From Opitutia bacterium (GTDB lineage: Bacteria; Verrucomicrobiota; Verrucomicrobiia; Opitutales; Opitutaceae): a DNA stretch of 64,000 bases. Both the position numbers and the translations under genes were made by a program. A model generated the notes under the pieces. That model saw only the letters and a program-made list of their open reading frames with translations, did no database searches and was not told the DNA's origin. The stretch is taken from NCBI GenBank assembly GCA_947449835.1, contig CANFSZ010000001.1, positions 1-64,000 of the forward strand, read 5' to 3'. Below are positions 18,537 to 26,578 of the stretch, piece by piece (position 1 is the stretch's first letter; every line of letters begins with the position of its first letter).

Positions 18537-19343
18537 TTATTTTTTGTTAGGCGCGGCGGGTTTGCCGCTTTCATCCACGATGGTTGCCGTGCCGATCTCG
18601 ACTTTGCCTTCTTTGGCGAGCGGAGCGTTGACCGACTCGGGTAGCTTCGTCTCGCGGCCGAAATGCGGCCCGCCTGCGCTGATCATAGAGGGCAAAACTT
18701 CGGCGAGCGAAACGCCGTTGGACGGTGTGCTCAATTTCGCCTGCCAGAGCAGTTTTTTCTTTTTCTCTTTCGCGGCGGCGAAATCATACGCAGAGACGAC
18801 GACGAAATAACGTTCGTCGCGGGCGGCTTGGAGGACGTCATCGCGTTTGAAATCGAAGACGCCGATATTTTTGAGTGTGTTGCCGGCGACCAGAGCGAGC
18901 ATCTCGCGTTGATTCCAGAATTGTTGCTGCGGGTTTTCGGTGTCACCGACGTCGTCGATTTGCGGGTTCATATAACCCCAGTGGAAGACGAGTAGCAGCG
19001 TGGGCGCGGGGGTCTTTTCGCCGACGACGTAGTAATTTTGCGCCGCGAGTGCTTTGGCGAGGAGTTTGGCTACGGGTGCGGGCGGCGGGCTTTTTTCGCC
19101 GGCTACGAGCGATCCGGCTTCGCGGTAGCCGGCGAGCACGGGGTAATAAAATGCGGGTTGCTCCTTAGTCGGCGGGGTGACCGCGCGGCCGGCTTCGGTC
19201 ATGTCGACGACGACGTTGACGGCGGTGTCTTTGGGCGCACCGAAGCCTAAGAAACCAGCGTAGGCGCGGGATACCGGTAAAATCAAAACGGCGAGCGCGA
19301 CGCCGATAACGAGGCGACGCGCCAGAGGTGAACGGACGGGCAT
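18537..19343 (-). CDS. Secreted protein of unknown function
   Basis: A 268-residue protein with a clear signal peptide (RRLVIGVALAVLILPVSRAYA, cut after AYA). The mature part contains LLLVFHWGYMNPQIDD and ERYFVVVSAYDFAAAKEKKKK. It lacks a lipobox or known catalytic motif. I do not recognise a named family, although proteins like it appear to be common in Opitutaceae. It converges with the GH105 gene 15 bp away and lies downstream of the ABC importer genes on the same strand, separated by 56 bp. Confidence 0.72.
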   Translation of the reverse strand: MPVRSPLARRLVIGVALAVLILPVSRAYAGFLGFGAPKDTAVNVVVDMTEAGRAVTPPTKEQPAFYYPVLAGYREAGSLVAGEKSPPPAPVAKLLAKALAAQNYYVVGEKTPAPTLLLVFHWGYMNPQIDDVGDTENPQQQFWNQREMLALVAGNTLKNIGVFDFKRDDVLQAARDERYFVVVSAYDFAAAKEKKKKLLWQAKLSTPSNGVSLAEVLPSMISAGGPHFGRETKLPESVNAPLAKEGKVEIGTATIVDESGKPAAPNKK

Positions 19344-19399
19344 GGCGGCTAAGACGCGCCACTGCCGAGGAAGTTTCGAGCGTGAGCGGCGGTGCGCGA

Positions 19400-20386
19400 T
19401 CAGAAGTCGAACCGGTCGATGTTGCTCTGATTAAAAATGAAAGGCTGCCCGAGGAGGATATTGTCGCCTTCGATGGCGAATGAGCCGAGTGCTCCGGTTT
19501 TTAACGATTTGGCGCCTTTTTTCAGTTCGTCTTTGGCGAGGGCGACGCCGGCATAGATCGTGAGGTAGCCGAGGTCACCGGTGTTCCAGAGGATGACGCT
19601 ATCGGTCACGCCAGCGTGGACGTAGCGTTTGTTTTCGTTGGGTAGGCCTAGGCCCATGACTTTCACTTTGCCGGTGAGGCCAGCTTGTTTGACGGCTTCG
19701 GCGGCGCCGGGGACGCCGGGTGAGCAGATGGCCATGATCAGTTTGAGCTTGGGGTTGGCGCTGAGGAGCGCGGTTGCTTCGGATTGGGCTTTATCCTTGA
19801 GGTCGTCGCAGGGGCGAACGGCGACGAGTTTCATCTTCGGAAATTTTTCCTTTAGGCGAACTTCGACGTATTTTTGCCACTCGCGCTGATTGGCGGCGGT
19901 GAGTGAGCCGACGATCATGGCGAACTCGCCTTCTGCGCCGACGAGGCGCGCGGCTTCATCCATCAGTGTTTGGCCGATGCCTTGTGGGGTGGCTTGGTTG
20001 ATGAAAAACGAACGGGCGTCGGCCATGGCATCCGCGTCGTAAGTGAGGACTTTGATGCCTTGTTTCTGGGCTTTGCGTAGGGCGGTGGAGATACCTTCTT
20101 TGTTTTCCGCGGCGACGGCGATGACGTCCACGCCTAGCGTGATCCAGTTCTCGACGATCTCGTTTTGTTTGGCGGCGTTGGAATCGGTGGGGCCGTCGAA
20201 GAGCAGCTGGATGCCGAGTTCTTTGGCGGCTTTATCGGCGCCGGCTTTGCAGGAAATGAAGTAAGCGTTGCCCTTGGATTTGGGAAGCATCGCGACGATG
20301 AGTTTGGAATCGGCGGCCGAGGCGGTGAGAAGCGAGCTGAGCAACACGGCGCCGGCGGCGCAGAAACGCAGGAGGGGATTTTTCAT
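19400..20386 (-). CDS. Sugar ABC transporter substrate-binding protein (rhamnose/AI-2 type)
   Basis: A 328-residue periplasmic binding protein, type I fold, with a signal peptide ending SLLTASAA. Characteristic segments: VAMLPKSKGNAYFISCKAG, LFDGPTDSNAAKQNEIVENW, VDVIAVAAENKEG, LTYDADA, and the family C-terminal pattern GLGLPNENKRYVHAGVTDSVILWNTGDLGYL. This pattern is shared by rhamnose (RhaS) and AI-2 (LsrB) binding proteins. Its ATG overlaps the permease stop by 4 bp. With rhamnogalacturonan enzymes nearby, rhamnose or a rhamnose-containing oligosaccharide is the more likely ligand; this is an inference from context. Confidence 0.85.
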   Translation of the reverse strand: MKNPLLRFCAAGAVLLSSLLTASAADSKLIVAMLPKSKGNAYFISCKAGADKAAKELGIQLLFDGPTDSNAAKQNEIVENWITLGVDVIAVAAENKEGISTALRKAQKQGIKVLTYDADAMADARSFFINQATPQGIGQTLMDEAARLVGAEGEFAMIVGSLTAANQREWQKYVEVRLKEKFPKMKLVAVRPCDDLKDKAQSEATALLSANPKLKLIMAICSPGVPGAAEAVKQAGLTGKVKVMGLGLPNENKRYVHAGVTDSVILWNTGDLGYLTIYAGVALAKDELKKGAKSLKTGALGSFAIEGDNILLGQPFIFNQSNIDRFDF

Positions 20387-21471
20387 GGGGAAAGAGGAGG
20401 GATGGACTGTGTCGAAGAGTGGCGACGGGGGCGAAGGTTGGACAAGATTTTTGGCAGGACGCTCGCGGTCAGGGCGGCTAGCAATAATGCGCCGGTGAAC
20501 AGGCCGGACATTTCTTCGGCGGCGTTGAGGCGCATGACCACGGGCAGACAGGCGAGGCCGTTTTTGAGGACAGCGATCGCCGCGACACCGAGCAGCGTGC
20601 CTACAATCGTGCCCGTGCCGCCGAAAATGCTCGTGCCGCCGAGGACTACGGCGGTGATGGCAAACAGTTCGTAGCCAGTGCCGGCATCGGCCTTAGCCTG
20701 ACCGAGTCGCGCCGTGTAGATTATGGCGGCGATGGCGGCGATTAGACCCGCGAGCACGTAAACTAGCGCCAGTCTGCGCTCAACGGGTAGACCGGCGTAA
20801 CGTGCGCCCTCGGGCGCGAGTCCGATCGTGCGGAAGGCTCGGCCGTACGTTGTACGATGCAACAACAGTCCCATGGCCAGAGCTACTAGGAGAAAAATCC
20901 ACGCCTGCGTCGGCAGCCCCAGCCAACGCTCTTGGCCGATGAAAAGAAAAGTTTCTGGGAAATCCGTGTACGTGATCGACCCCCGCGTGATGGCTTCGGC
21001 GAGACCGCGGAACAGGGAGTACGTGCCCAGCGTCACGATCAAGGGCGGCAACCGCAGCGCGGTGATGAGGACGGCGTTGAGCGCGCCGGCGAGGGCGCCG
21101 ATCCCGAGCGTGAGTCCGATAGCGACGGGAATAGACAGGCCCGCGTCGTGCCAGAGTTTGCCAAAAAGAATCGCGCATAGCCCGAGTAACGACCCGACCG
21201 AAAGATCGATCCCCGCTGTGATAATGACCGGCGTAAGTGCGAGCGCCAGTAATCCGATTTCGCAAGAATGACGGAGAATATCAAACTGCCGATCCCAAGT
21301 GCCGAAGCCGACGATAACGCCGCGCCGGTTGGTGCTCGTGCCCGCGAAATAAAAAAACAGCCACTCGGCGATCAGAACGTAAAGCAGCAACATCTCATGG
21401 CGCGTGAGCAACGCACGCCAATCGCGTCGATACCGGTTGAAACTAGCGGGCGCGTGGGCGGCGGTGCTCAT
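20383..21471 (-). CDS. Sugar ABC transporter permease (RbsC/RhaP/RhaQ-like)
   Basis: A 362-residue BPD_transp_2-family permease with about eight to ten hydrophobic segments and typical features ITAGIDLSVGSLLGL, LGTYSLFRGLAEAIT and VLGGTSIFGGTGTIVGTLLG. It is the second of two permeases, so the channel is probably a heterodimer. It starts 3 bp after the other permease and overlaps the binding-protein start by 4 bp. The N-terminal 35 residues are longer than in many homologues. Confidence 0.88.
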   Translation of the reverse strand: MSTAAHAPASFNRYRRDWRALLTRHEMLLLYVLIAEWLFFYFAGTSTNRRGVIVGFGTWDRQFDILRHSCEIGLLALALTPVIITAGIDLSVGSLLGLCAILFGKLWHDAGLSIPVAIGLTLGIGALAGALNAVLITALRLPPLIVTLGTYSLFRGLAEAITRGSITYTDFPETFLFIGQERWLGLPTQAWIFLLVALAMGLLLHRTTYGRAFRTIGLAPEGARYAGLPVERRLALVYVLAGLIAAIAAIIYTARLGQAKADAGTGYELFAITAVVLGGTSIFGGTGTIVGTLLGVAAIAVLKNGLACLPVVMRLNAAEEMSGLFTGALLLAALTASVLPKILSNLRPRRHSSTQSIPPLSP

Positions 21472-21474
21472 GGA

Positions 21475-22404
21475 TTAGCGATTACTCTGGCGACTGCGCA
21501 GGCCATCGGCGACGACAGCGAGCAGGATGATCGCGCCTTGGACGGCTTTTTCCCAATAGGCTTCGACGTGCAAATGCGTCAGTGCGGGCGAGACACAGGC
21601 TAGCAATAAAAACCCCGCGAAAGCGCCCCAAAGGTTGCCGCGACCACCGGAAATCGCGACGCCGCCGACGACCACCGCCGCGATCACTTTCAACTCAAGG
21701 CCGTTGCCGGTCAGAGGCTGAACTTGGGGGGATTGCGCGAGATTCATCATGGCTCCGAGGCCGGTGAGCGCGCCGATGAAAACAAACACGAGCAGTGTCA
21801 CCCGCTGCGGCCTGATGCCCGCAAGTCGGGCCGCTTCGGCATCCGTGCCCACCGCGTAGAGGTAGCGGCCCGCCGCGACGTGACGCATCGCCCAGGCCAA
21901 GGCAACGAGCAACCCCAACGCGGCGCCGACGAGCACGAGTTGGCCGGTGGTTTGACTCAGGCCGAACCATTGGACGCGATCAGGTAAGTTTACAAATTCG
22001 CCTTGGCGGATGAGATTAAGGCCCTGGCGCAACGTCACCATCGTCGCCATCGTGACCACGATCGAAGGCAAGCGTAGCGCGGCGACAAGGAAACCGTTAA
22101 ACACGCCAAACAGCGCGCCGAGCCCGATACTCGCGGGCAACACCAGCACCAGCGGCCAACCGCGCGCTACGAGCAGACCCGCGCATACGCTGCACACGGA
22201 GAACATCGAGCCCACAGAAATATCGATCTGACGCGTGATGATGACGCACGCCATGCCGCAGGCTACGACGAGCGTCGGCGCTTCGCGGGTAACCAACGAC
22301 AGGAGCGGCTGCGGCGAAAAAAAAGCCGGCGCGAACCATGCGAGCCCGAACAAAACCGCGAGCAACGCACCCACGACGGAGAGTTCGCGAAAATAGCGTT
22401 TCAT
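21475..22404 (-). CDS. Sugar ABC transporter permease (RbsC/RhaP/RhaQ-like)
   Basis: A 309-residue multi-span permease of the BPD_transp_2 family. Conserved blocks are IITRQIDISVGSMFSVCSV, TMATMVTLRQGLNLIRQG and AAVVVGGVAISGGRGNLWGA. The start ATG overlaps the ATPase stop by 4 bp, indicating translational coupling within the four-gene importer. The gene order ATPase-permease-permease-binding protein matches lsr-type operons; rhizobial rhamnose operons usually start with the binding protein. Confidence 0.88.
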   Translation of the reverse strand: MKRYFRELSVVGALLAVLFGLAWFAPAFFSPQPLLSLVTREAPTLVVACGMACVIITRQIDISVGSMFSVCSVCAGLLVARGWPLVLVLPASIGLGALFGVFNGFLVAALRLPSIVVTMATMVTLRQGLNLIRQGEFVNLPDRVQWFGLSQTTGQLVLVGAALGLLVALAWAMRHVAAGRYLYAVGTDAEAARLAGIRPQRVTLLVFVFIGALTGLGAMMNLAQSPQVQPLTGNGLELKVIAAVVVGGVAISGGRGNLWGAFAGFLLLACVSPALTHLHVEAYWEKAVQGAIILLAVVADGLRSRQSNR

Positions 22405-23894
22405 GCAGCGGTGCCGAGGGCGGCGGCCATGACGGTGTGCGGATCAGATCCGCCGGGCAGGATTGTGCGTAGCGTACCGTGGGCCATCACGCCGATGCGG
22501 TCGCCCATCCCGATGACTTCGGGCAGATCGCTCGAAATGAGGATCACCGCGAGGCCTTCCTGCGCGAGGCGGCGAATGATTTTGTGGATTTCACTCTTGG
22601 CGCCGATGTCCACGCCCTGCGTGGGTTCGTCGAGGATGAGGAGTTTGGGGCGTGTCGCGAGCCAGCGGGCGAGTGCGATTTTTTGTTGGTTGCCGCCGGA
22701 AAGACTGCCGCCGGGTGCGTCGGGACCGGCGCATTTTACGGCGAGGTCGCGGATGTAATCGAGGGCGAGTGCGCGCTCGGCGCCGAAGCGGAGCCACGTT
22801 GTTGGAAATAGCCGCCGGTGGACGGCCATCGTGATGTTCTGCGCAATGGGCAACTCCAGGACGACGCCGTGGCGCCGGCGGTCTTCGGGGACGTAAGCGA
22901 TACCGTGCGCGACGGCGTCCTGTGGCGAGCGCAAGAGCAAGGTCTCGCCCGCGAGCGTGATTTGGCCGGAATCAGCGGGTGTAAGGCCAAAAAGGATACG
23001 GGCAAGTTCGGTACGACCGGCACCGACGAGGCCGCCAAGACCAAAGATTTCTCCCGCGCGTACATCGAAGGAAACGTCGTGCACGCCGCTTGCGGTGCAG
23101 CCGACGCCGCGGAGCGAGAGCACCGGTGCGCCCGGTGCTGATTCGGCGGCGGGATAAATTTGCGCCACTTCGCGGCCGACCATGAGTCGGATGAGACCGG
23201 CTTCGTTGATGTCGCCCACGGCGTGGGTGCCGACGCTCTGGCCGTCGCGGAGCACGGTGACGCGGTCGGCGAGGGCAGAAATTTCTTCGAGGCGGTGCGA
23301 AATATAAATGACGCCGACACCGTTTTTGCGGAGGTCGCGGACGACGGCGTAGAGAAGGTGTTGTTCCTTTTGGGTGAGCGAAGCCGTGGGTTCGTCCATG
23401 ATGACGATGCGAGCGCCGGAGCCGAGCGCGCAGGCAATTTCGACGAGTTGTTGCTCGGGCATCGAGAGAGTGCAGACCTCAGTGTCGGGTGCGATGGCGG
23501 CGCCGATGCGGTCGAGGAGAGCGGTGGCGCGCGCGCGGCGGGCGGTCCAATCGACGCGGGCGTGCGCGCTGGTGGCGTCGAGGCGGAGGGCCAAGTTTTC
23601 GGCGACGGTGAGATCGGGGAACAGCGCAGGTTGTTGGTAAATGCAGGCGATGCCGAGCGCGCGCGCGCTGGCTGGCGTGAGGTCGGCGACGGGTTGGCCG
23701 GCGAGGGAGATTGTGCCGCCGTCGGGCGCGTGGGCACCCGTGACGATTTTGATCAACGTGCTTTTGCCGGCGCCATTTTCGCCGAGCAGCGCGTGAACCT
23801 CGCCAGCGCGGAGATCAAAATCGACTCCGCGCAAGGCACGCACGCCGCCGTAATTTTTTACGATTTGGCGAAGGGCGAGGAGCGGGGATGACAT
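22401..23894 (-). CDS. Sugar ABC transporter ATP-binding protein with two nucleotide-binding domains
   Basis: A 497-residue RbsA/RhaT/LsrA-type double ATPase. NBD1: Walker A LLGENGAGKST, signature LSMPEQQLVEIA and Walker B IVIMDEPTASLT. NBD2: degenerate Walker A GLGGLVGAGRTEL, canonical signature SGGNQQKIALARWLA and LLILDEPTQGVD. A degenerate second Walker A is normal for this subfamily. It is the first gene of the importer operon and starts 46 bp after the TPR gene stop, so expression may come from further upstream. Confidence 0.9.
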   Translation of the reverse strand: MSSPLLALRQIVKNYGGVRALRGVDFDLRAGEVHALLGENGAGKSTLIKIVTGAHAPDGGTISLAGQPVADLTPASARALGIACIYQQPALFPDLTVAENLALRLDATSAHARVDWTARRARATALLDRIGAAIAPDTEVCTLSMPEQQLVEIACALGSGARIVIMDEPTASLTQKEQHLLYAVVRDLRKNGVGVIYISHRLEEISALADRVTVLRDGQSVGTHAVGDINEAGLIRLMVGREVAQIYPAAESAPGAPVLSLRGVGCTASGVHDVSFDVRAGEIFGLGGLVGAGRTELARILFGLTPADSGQITLAGETLLLRSPQDAVAHGIAYVPEDRRRHGVVLELPIAQNITMAVHRRLFPTTWLRFGAERALALDYIRDLAVKCAGPDAPGGSLSGGNQQKIALARWLATRPKLLILDEPTQGVDIGAKSEIHKIIRRLAQEGLAVILISSDLPEVIGMGDRIGVMAHGTLRTILPGGSDPHTVMAAALGTAA

Positions 23895-23940
23895 GCGGGG
23901 CGGGGTCTGAAGCAGGCGAGGTTGCTAAGTTCGCCGCAAT

Positions 23941-24438
23941 TTAGCCAGCCGTAGGACAGTCCGAACGGGAGTTTCCGGCCTCGCGCAACGCGGCGAGGTC
24001 GGGGTCAGTCTCGGCGGCCATTTTAAACTGCGGCTCGATGGCGATGGCCGCGTCGACGCGGCGGCGGGCTTCGGCGAGGTCACCGCGTTGGCAGGCGTAG
24101 CAACCAAGATTAAACTGGATCGTGGGCTCACGCGGGTGGCGGAGTTCGGCGGCGCGGAGGATCGCCTCGGCTGCGTGCAGGGATTCGGCGCGGCGCGTAG
24201 CGTAGGCGAAGGTGATCCACGCGTCGGCGTTGGCCGGTTGGCGACGGGTGAGTTCGCCGGCGGTTACGCGGAGCTCAAGCCAGCGAGATTGCGCGCGGAA
24301 TATTTCCATGCGCAAAGCGAGGGCTTCGTCCCCGTCGATCGAGTCGGGCGGAAGTTGGGCGAGTTCGGCGGTGGCTTCTTTGAGGAGGCCGAGCTCGATG
24401 TAACCGCGGGCGTGGGAAAGCAGCCAACGCGGTTGCAT
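23941..24438 (-). CDS. Tetratricopeptide-repeat protein
   Basis: Starting at the ATG at 24438 (MQPRWLLSHARGYIELGLL) gives 165 residues made of about four TPR-like helical hairpins, including ANADAWITFAYATRRA and EPTIQFNLGCYACQRGDLAEARRRVDAAI. It has no signal peptide or enzymatic motif. It lies 24 bp after the SEC-C gene. Probably a small cytoplasmic scaffold protein; partner unknown. The frame is open further upstream, but those codons overlap the SEC-C gene. Confidence 0.72.
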   Translation of the reverse strand: MQPRWLLSHARGYIELGLLKEATAELAQLPPDSIDGDEALALRMEIFRAQSRWLELRVTAGELTRRQPANADAWITFAYATRRAESLHAAEAILRAAELRHPREPTIQFNLGCYACQRGDLAEARRRVDAAIAIEPQFKMAAETDPDLAALREAGNSRSDCPTAG

Positions 24439-24461
24439 GGGACAAAAAACGGCGGCGCAGT

Positions 24462-24986
24462 TTAGGCGGCCTTGGAGATGCAGCAGTGTTTGTATTTGCG
24501 GCCGCTGCCGCAGGAGCACGGATCGTTGCGGCCGGGTTTGACGGCGGCTTTGGCGGGAGCGGGGCCGGTTCGTACGGGGCGGGTGTAGATCCAGCCGGTC
24601 GCGGGGTGGCGGCGGAATTCGGCTTTTTCTTGGAGGACGTACTCGTTGTTGGCGTCGACGTAATAAGCGGAGAACTCGACGTAGGAGAGATCGGGTTGGG
24701 CGTTGGGCTCGTGGGCGTGGATTTCGAGGCGCGTCCAGCCGATGGCCGGTTCATCGGGCAACTCGACGTAGGCTTCGCTGGCGGTGCCGGCGTAGGAGCG
24801 GTGGAGATGCGCGTAGTCGCGGGCGACGTGCGCGGTGAAACGCGAGCGCATGAGCTCTTCGGCGGTGGCGGCGGGACGCACGGCTTTGAGGATCGGTTCG
24901 CAGCAAAGATCGTAGGATTTGCCGCTGCCACAGGAGCAGGGTTGTCCACGTTGCGGGGCCGGCAGGGCGGCGGGAAGTTTCGACAT
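24462..24986 (-). CDS. YchJ-like (UPF0225) protein with two SEC-C zinc motifs
   Basis: From the ATG at 24986 (MSKLPAALPAPQRGQPCSCGSG) the protein has 174 residues. It carries an N-terminal SEC-C motif (PCSCGSGKSYDLCC), a central NTF2-like YchJ domain (ELMRSRFTAHVARDYAHL, GWTRLEIHAHE, YVEFSAYYVD) and a second SEC-C motif at the C terminus (DPCSCGSGRKYKHCC). YchJ proteins are widespread zinc-binding proteins of uncertain role. An in-frame ATG 129 bp upstream exists, but the added N terminus is low-complexity Arg/Pro and unlikely. Confidence 0.85.
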   Translation of the reverse strand: MSKLPAALPAPQRGQPCSCGSGKSYDLCCEPILKAVRPAATAEELMRSRFTAHVARDYAHLHRSYAGTASEAYVELPDEPAIGWTRLEIHAHEPNAQPDLSYVEFSAYYVDANNEYVLQEKAEFRRHPATGWIYTRPVRTGPAPAKAAVKPGRNDPCSCGSGRKYKHCCISKAA

Positions 24987-25042
24987 GGAGTCAGTCGTAG
25001 TCGCGTGGCTATGGCCGATGCGAGCCTGAAGCGCCGAGGCGC

Positions 25043-25243
25043 TTAGGCGGCGCGGTTGCGGTGCGGGTGGGCGTGGGCGGCGAGCGGGGCGAGTTCTGGC
25101 GTGAGTTGGGGGCACAGACTCATGAGCAGGAAATCATGGAGCGGAGCGGTGAGGGTGGGCGCCGGCGCGGTTTTGGGCGTGGCGGTGAAGCCGAGGATAG
25201 GGCTGCGCAAGGTGCGCGGCGGGGTGGTCGGTTGAGTTTGCAT
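25043..25243 (-). CDS. Possible small Pro/Ala-rich protein
   Basis: A 66-residue frame with an ATG about 60 bp past the strong - strand terminator and 56 bp before the YchJ-like gene. It is rich in Pro, Thr, Ala and His and has a short hydrophobic patch (HDFLLMSLCPQLTPELAPLA). It resembles no family I know. It is reported mainly because it is the first frame after the attenuator-like structure; it may be non-coding leader. Confidence 0.2.
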   Translation of the reverse strand: MQTQPTTPPRTLRSPILGFTATPKTAPAPTLTAPLHDFLLMSLCPQLTPELAPLAAHAHPHRNRAA

Positions 25244-25305
25244 CGGGATGGCGTGGTTTTGGTTTTTTTGAAAAACCCGCCCGAGGCCGCACCGTGGGGG
25301 CCAAT

Positions 25306-25337
25306 AAAAAGCCCCTCCGGTTTGGCACCGGAGGGGC
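25306..25337 (-). terminator. Strong Rho-independent terminator on the - strand, possible attenuator
   Basis: An 11-bp perfect GC-rich stem (25311-25321 with 25327-25337) around a 5-nt loop. On the - strand it is followed by TTTTTATT. No full-length gene ends just upstream of it; the only thing before it is a 35-codon valine-rich frame. An alternative pairing is possible in which GGGGGC near the end of that frame pairs with GCCCCU of the terminator 5' arm. This is the layout of an amino-acid attenuator. Confidence 0.8.
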
Positions 25338-25354
25338 GAAAGTCGTTAGACGAA

Positions 25355-25462
25355 TCAGGCCCCCCGCGGCGCGCGGCGAATGGATACGGATACGACGGAG
25401 GCTACGACCACGGAAACGTGGGCGAGCAGGGAGGCGTTAATCGTCGTGCCGGAGAGGCTCAT
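25355..25462 (-). CDS. Candidate 35-residue valine-rich leader peptide
   Basis: The ATG at 25462 opens a 35-codon frame ending in TGA at 25355, 18 bp before the terminator stem. Codons 16-26 read VSVVVASVVSV: seven valines in eleven codons, three of them GUA. This resembles ilvB-type leader peptides. A TTGACA lies at 25498-25503 on the - strand, without a good -10 box, and no clear Shine-Dalgarno precedes the ATG. Acetolactate synthase is not downstream in this window, so if it is an attenuator it is an orphan or controls the YchJ-like and TPR genes. Confidence 0.4.
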   Translation of the reverse strand: MSLSGTTINASLLAHVSVVVASVVSVSIRRAPRGA

Positions 25463-25581
25463 GAAGGAGCCGTGACCAAGTTCGAAGCGCGGGGCCGTGT
25501 CAAGCCCGGGGCTGACAGGGGAGTTTTACGTGCGCGCGAGCCCGAAGGAGGTGGCGCGTGAATTTGTCACGGGTGCGCCGC

Positions 25582-25611
25582 TTGACAGCGGGGGAAGCGG
25601 ACGACTATTCC
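25582..25611 (+). promoter_or_regulatory. Possible promoter of the HNH endonuclease gene
   Basis: A consensus -35 (TTGACA, 25582-25587) is followed at 17-18 bp spacing by a weak -10 (TATTCC, 25606-25611). Transcription would begin only a few bases before the ATG at 25623, so the message would be nearly leaderless. No ribosome-binding sequence is visible before that ATG. Confidence 0.4.
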
Positions 25612-25622
25612 ACTCATCCCGT

Positions 25623-26243
25623 ATGGACGTTGCTCTCGACCAACCGGTGCTGGTGTTGAATCGCCTCTGGCAGGCGGTCAACGTCATCGGTGCTCGACGA
25701 GCTTTTGCGCTGTTGGCCCGTGGGCATGCGCATGTGGTGCATCATCACGATGATGATTTCCGGATGTTTTCGATGATGGATTGGATCGATTTCTCCGCGA
25801 GTAATCCGCCGGTCGAGGCCGTGGAAACAGTCCATACGCCGACCCGCACGATCCGTTTGCCGCGAGTGATCTTGCTCACGTTTTTCGATAAGCTGCCGTG
25901 CAAGGAACTGAAGCTCACGCGAGGCAATGTCTTCGATCGCGACAAGAATACGTGTCAGTATTGCTCGCGGGTCTTGCCGCGTGAGCAGCTCAATCTTGAT
26001 CACGTGATCCCGCGCGATGCGGGCGGCAAGACGACGTGGGAAAATATCGTGTGCTCGTGCATCAAGTGCAATTCACGGAAGGCCAATCGCCTGCCGCACG
26101 ACGCGCATATGCGTCTCATCCGCAAGCCCGTGCGGCCGAAGTGGCGTCCCGTGATTTCGCTCGTGCTGGGCAATCAAAACCAGCACGCCGCTTGGAAGGA
26201 CTTCCTCGACGTCGCTTATTGGAACGTCGAATTGGAAGACTGA
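25623..26243 (+). CDS. Standalone HNH endonuclease family protein
   Basis: A 206-residue protein starting at ATG 25623 (MDVALDQPVLVLNRLWQAVN). The N-terminal half (VLVLNRLWQAVNVIGARRAFALLARGHA) is the domain typical of this standalone group. The C-terminal half is the HNH nuclease: CQYCSRVLPREQL, LDHVIPRDAGGKTTWENIV and CIKCNSRKANR, with the two Cys pairs for zinc. The group is widespread in bacteria; its biological substrate is unknown. An earlier in-frame start is possible but adds low-quality sequence. Confidence 0.88.
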   Translation: MDVALDQPVLVLNRLWQAVNVIGARRAFALLARGHAHVVHHHDDDFRMFSMMDWIDFSASNPPVEAVETVHTPTRTIRLPRVILLTFFDKLPCKELKLTRGNVFDRDKNTCQYCSRVLPREQLNLDHVIPRDAGGKTTWENIVCSCIKCNSRKANRLPHDAHMRLIRKPVRPKWRPVISLVLGNQNQHAAWKDFLDVAYWNVELED

Positions 26244-26302
26244 GTTGGACGAGGTGCGGCGCGGTGCGGTACGGCTCAGCGCGCTGCGGCGCGAGTCTTG
26301 GT

Positions 26303-26548
26303 TCAGGCGAGCGGTTTCGATTTTTGGCGCACGAGCAGTAGCAACGTGGCGGCGGCGATGATATTGATCGCGGCTAAAATCAGGCGGGCGGGCAGGGGGA
26401 TTTTGGGGTTGGCGACGAAGATCAAGACCAGCGCGCACACGATGAGCACGGTGCACGCGAGGTAGATCCGTTTGCGTTGGCGCGGAGTGGGTGCGTAGGC
26501 GTCGGTCGGTGTGGGTGGGGGCGCGGGGGCGGCGGGCGGGACGGTCAT
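26303..26548 (-). CDS. Small membrane protein, two transmembrane segments
   Basis: An 81-residue protein. A Pro/Ala-rich N terminus and a basic stretch (RQRKRIYL) precede two hydrophobic helices (ACTVLIVCALVLIFVA and LILAAINIIAAATLLLLV), ending in a basic tail. Function unknown. Its stop faces the HNH gene across about 60 bp, and it lies 30 bp after the histidine kinase stop on the same strand. Confidence 0.6.
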   Translation of the reverse strand: MTVPPAAPAPPPTPTDAYAPTPRQRKRIYLACTVLIVCALVLIFVANPKIPLPARLILAAINIIAAATLLLLVRQKSKPLA

Positions 26549-26578
26549 GGCGATAGAAAAATTATGAGCGAGTGCGGT

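Noticed and set aside
19400-23894. Assignment of the importer as the AI-2 (Lsr) system on gene order alone
   Set aside because: No lsrK, lsrF, lsrG or lsrR neighbour is present and the pectin context favours rhamnose; left as rhamnose/AI-2 type.
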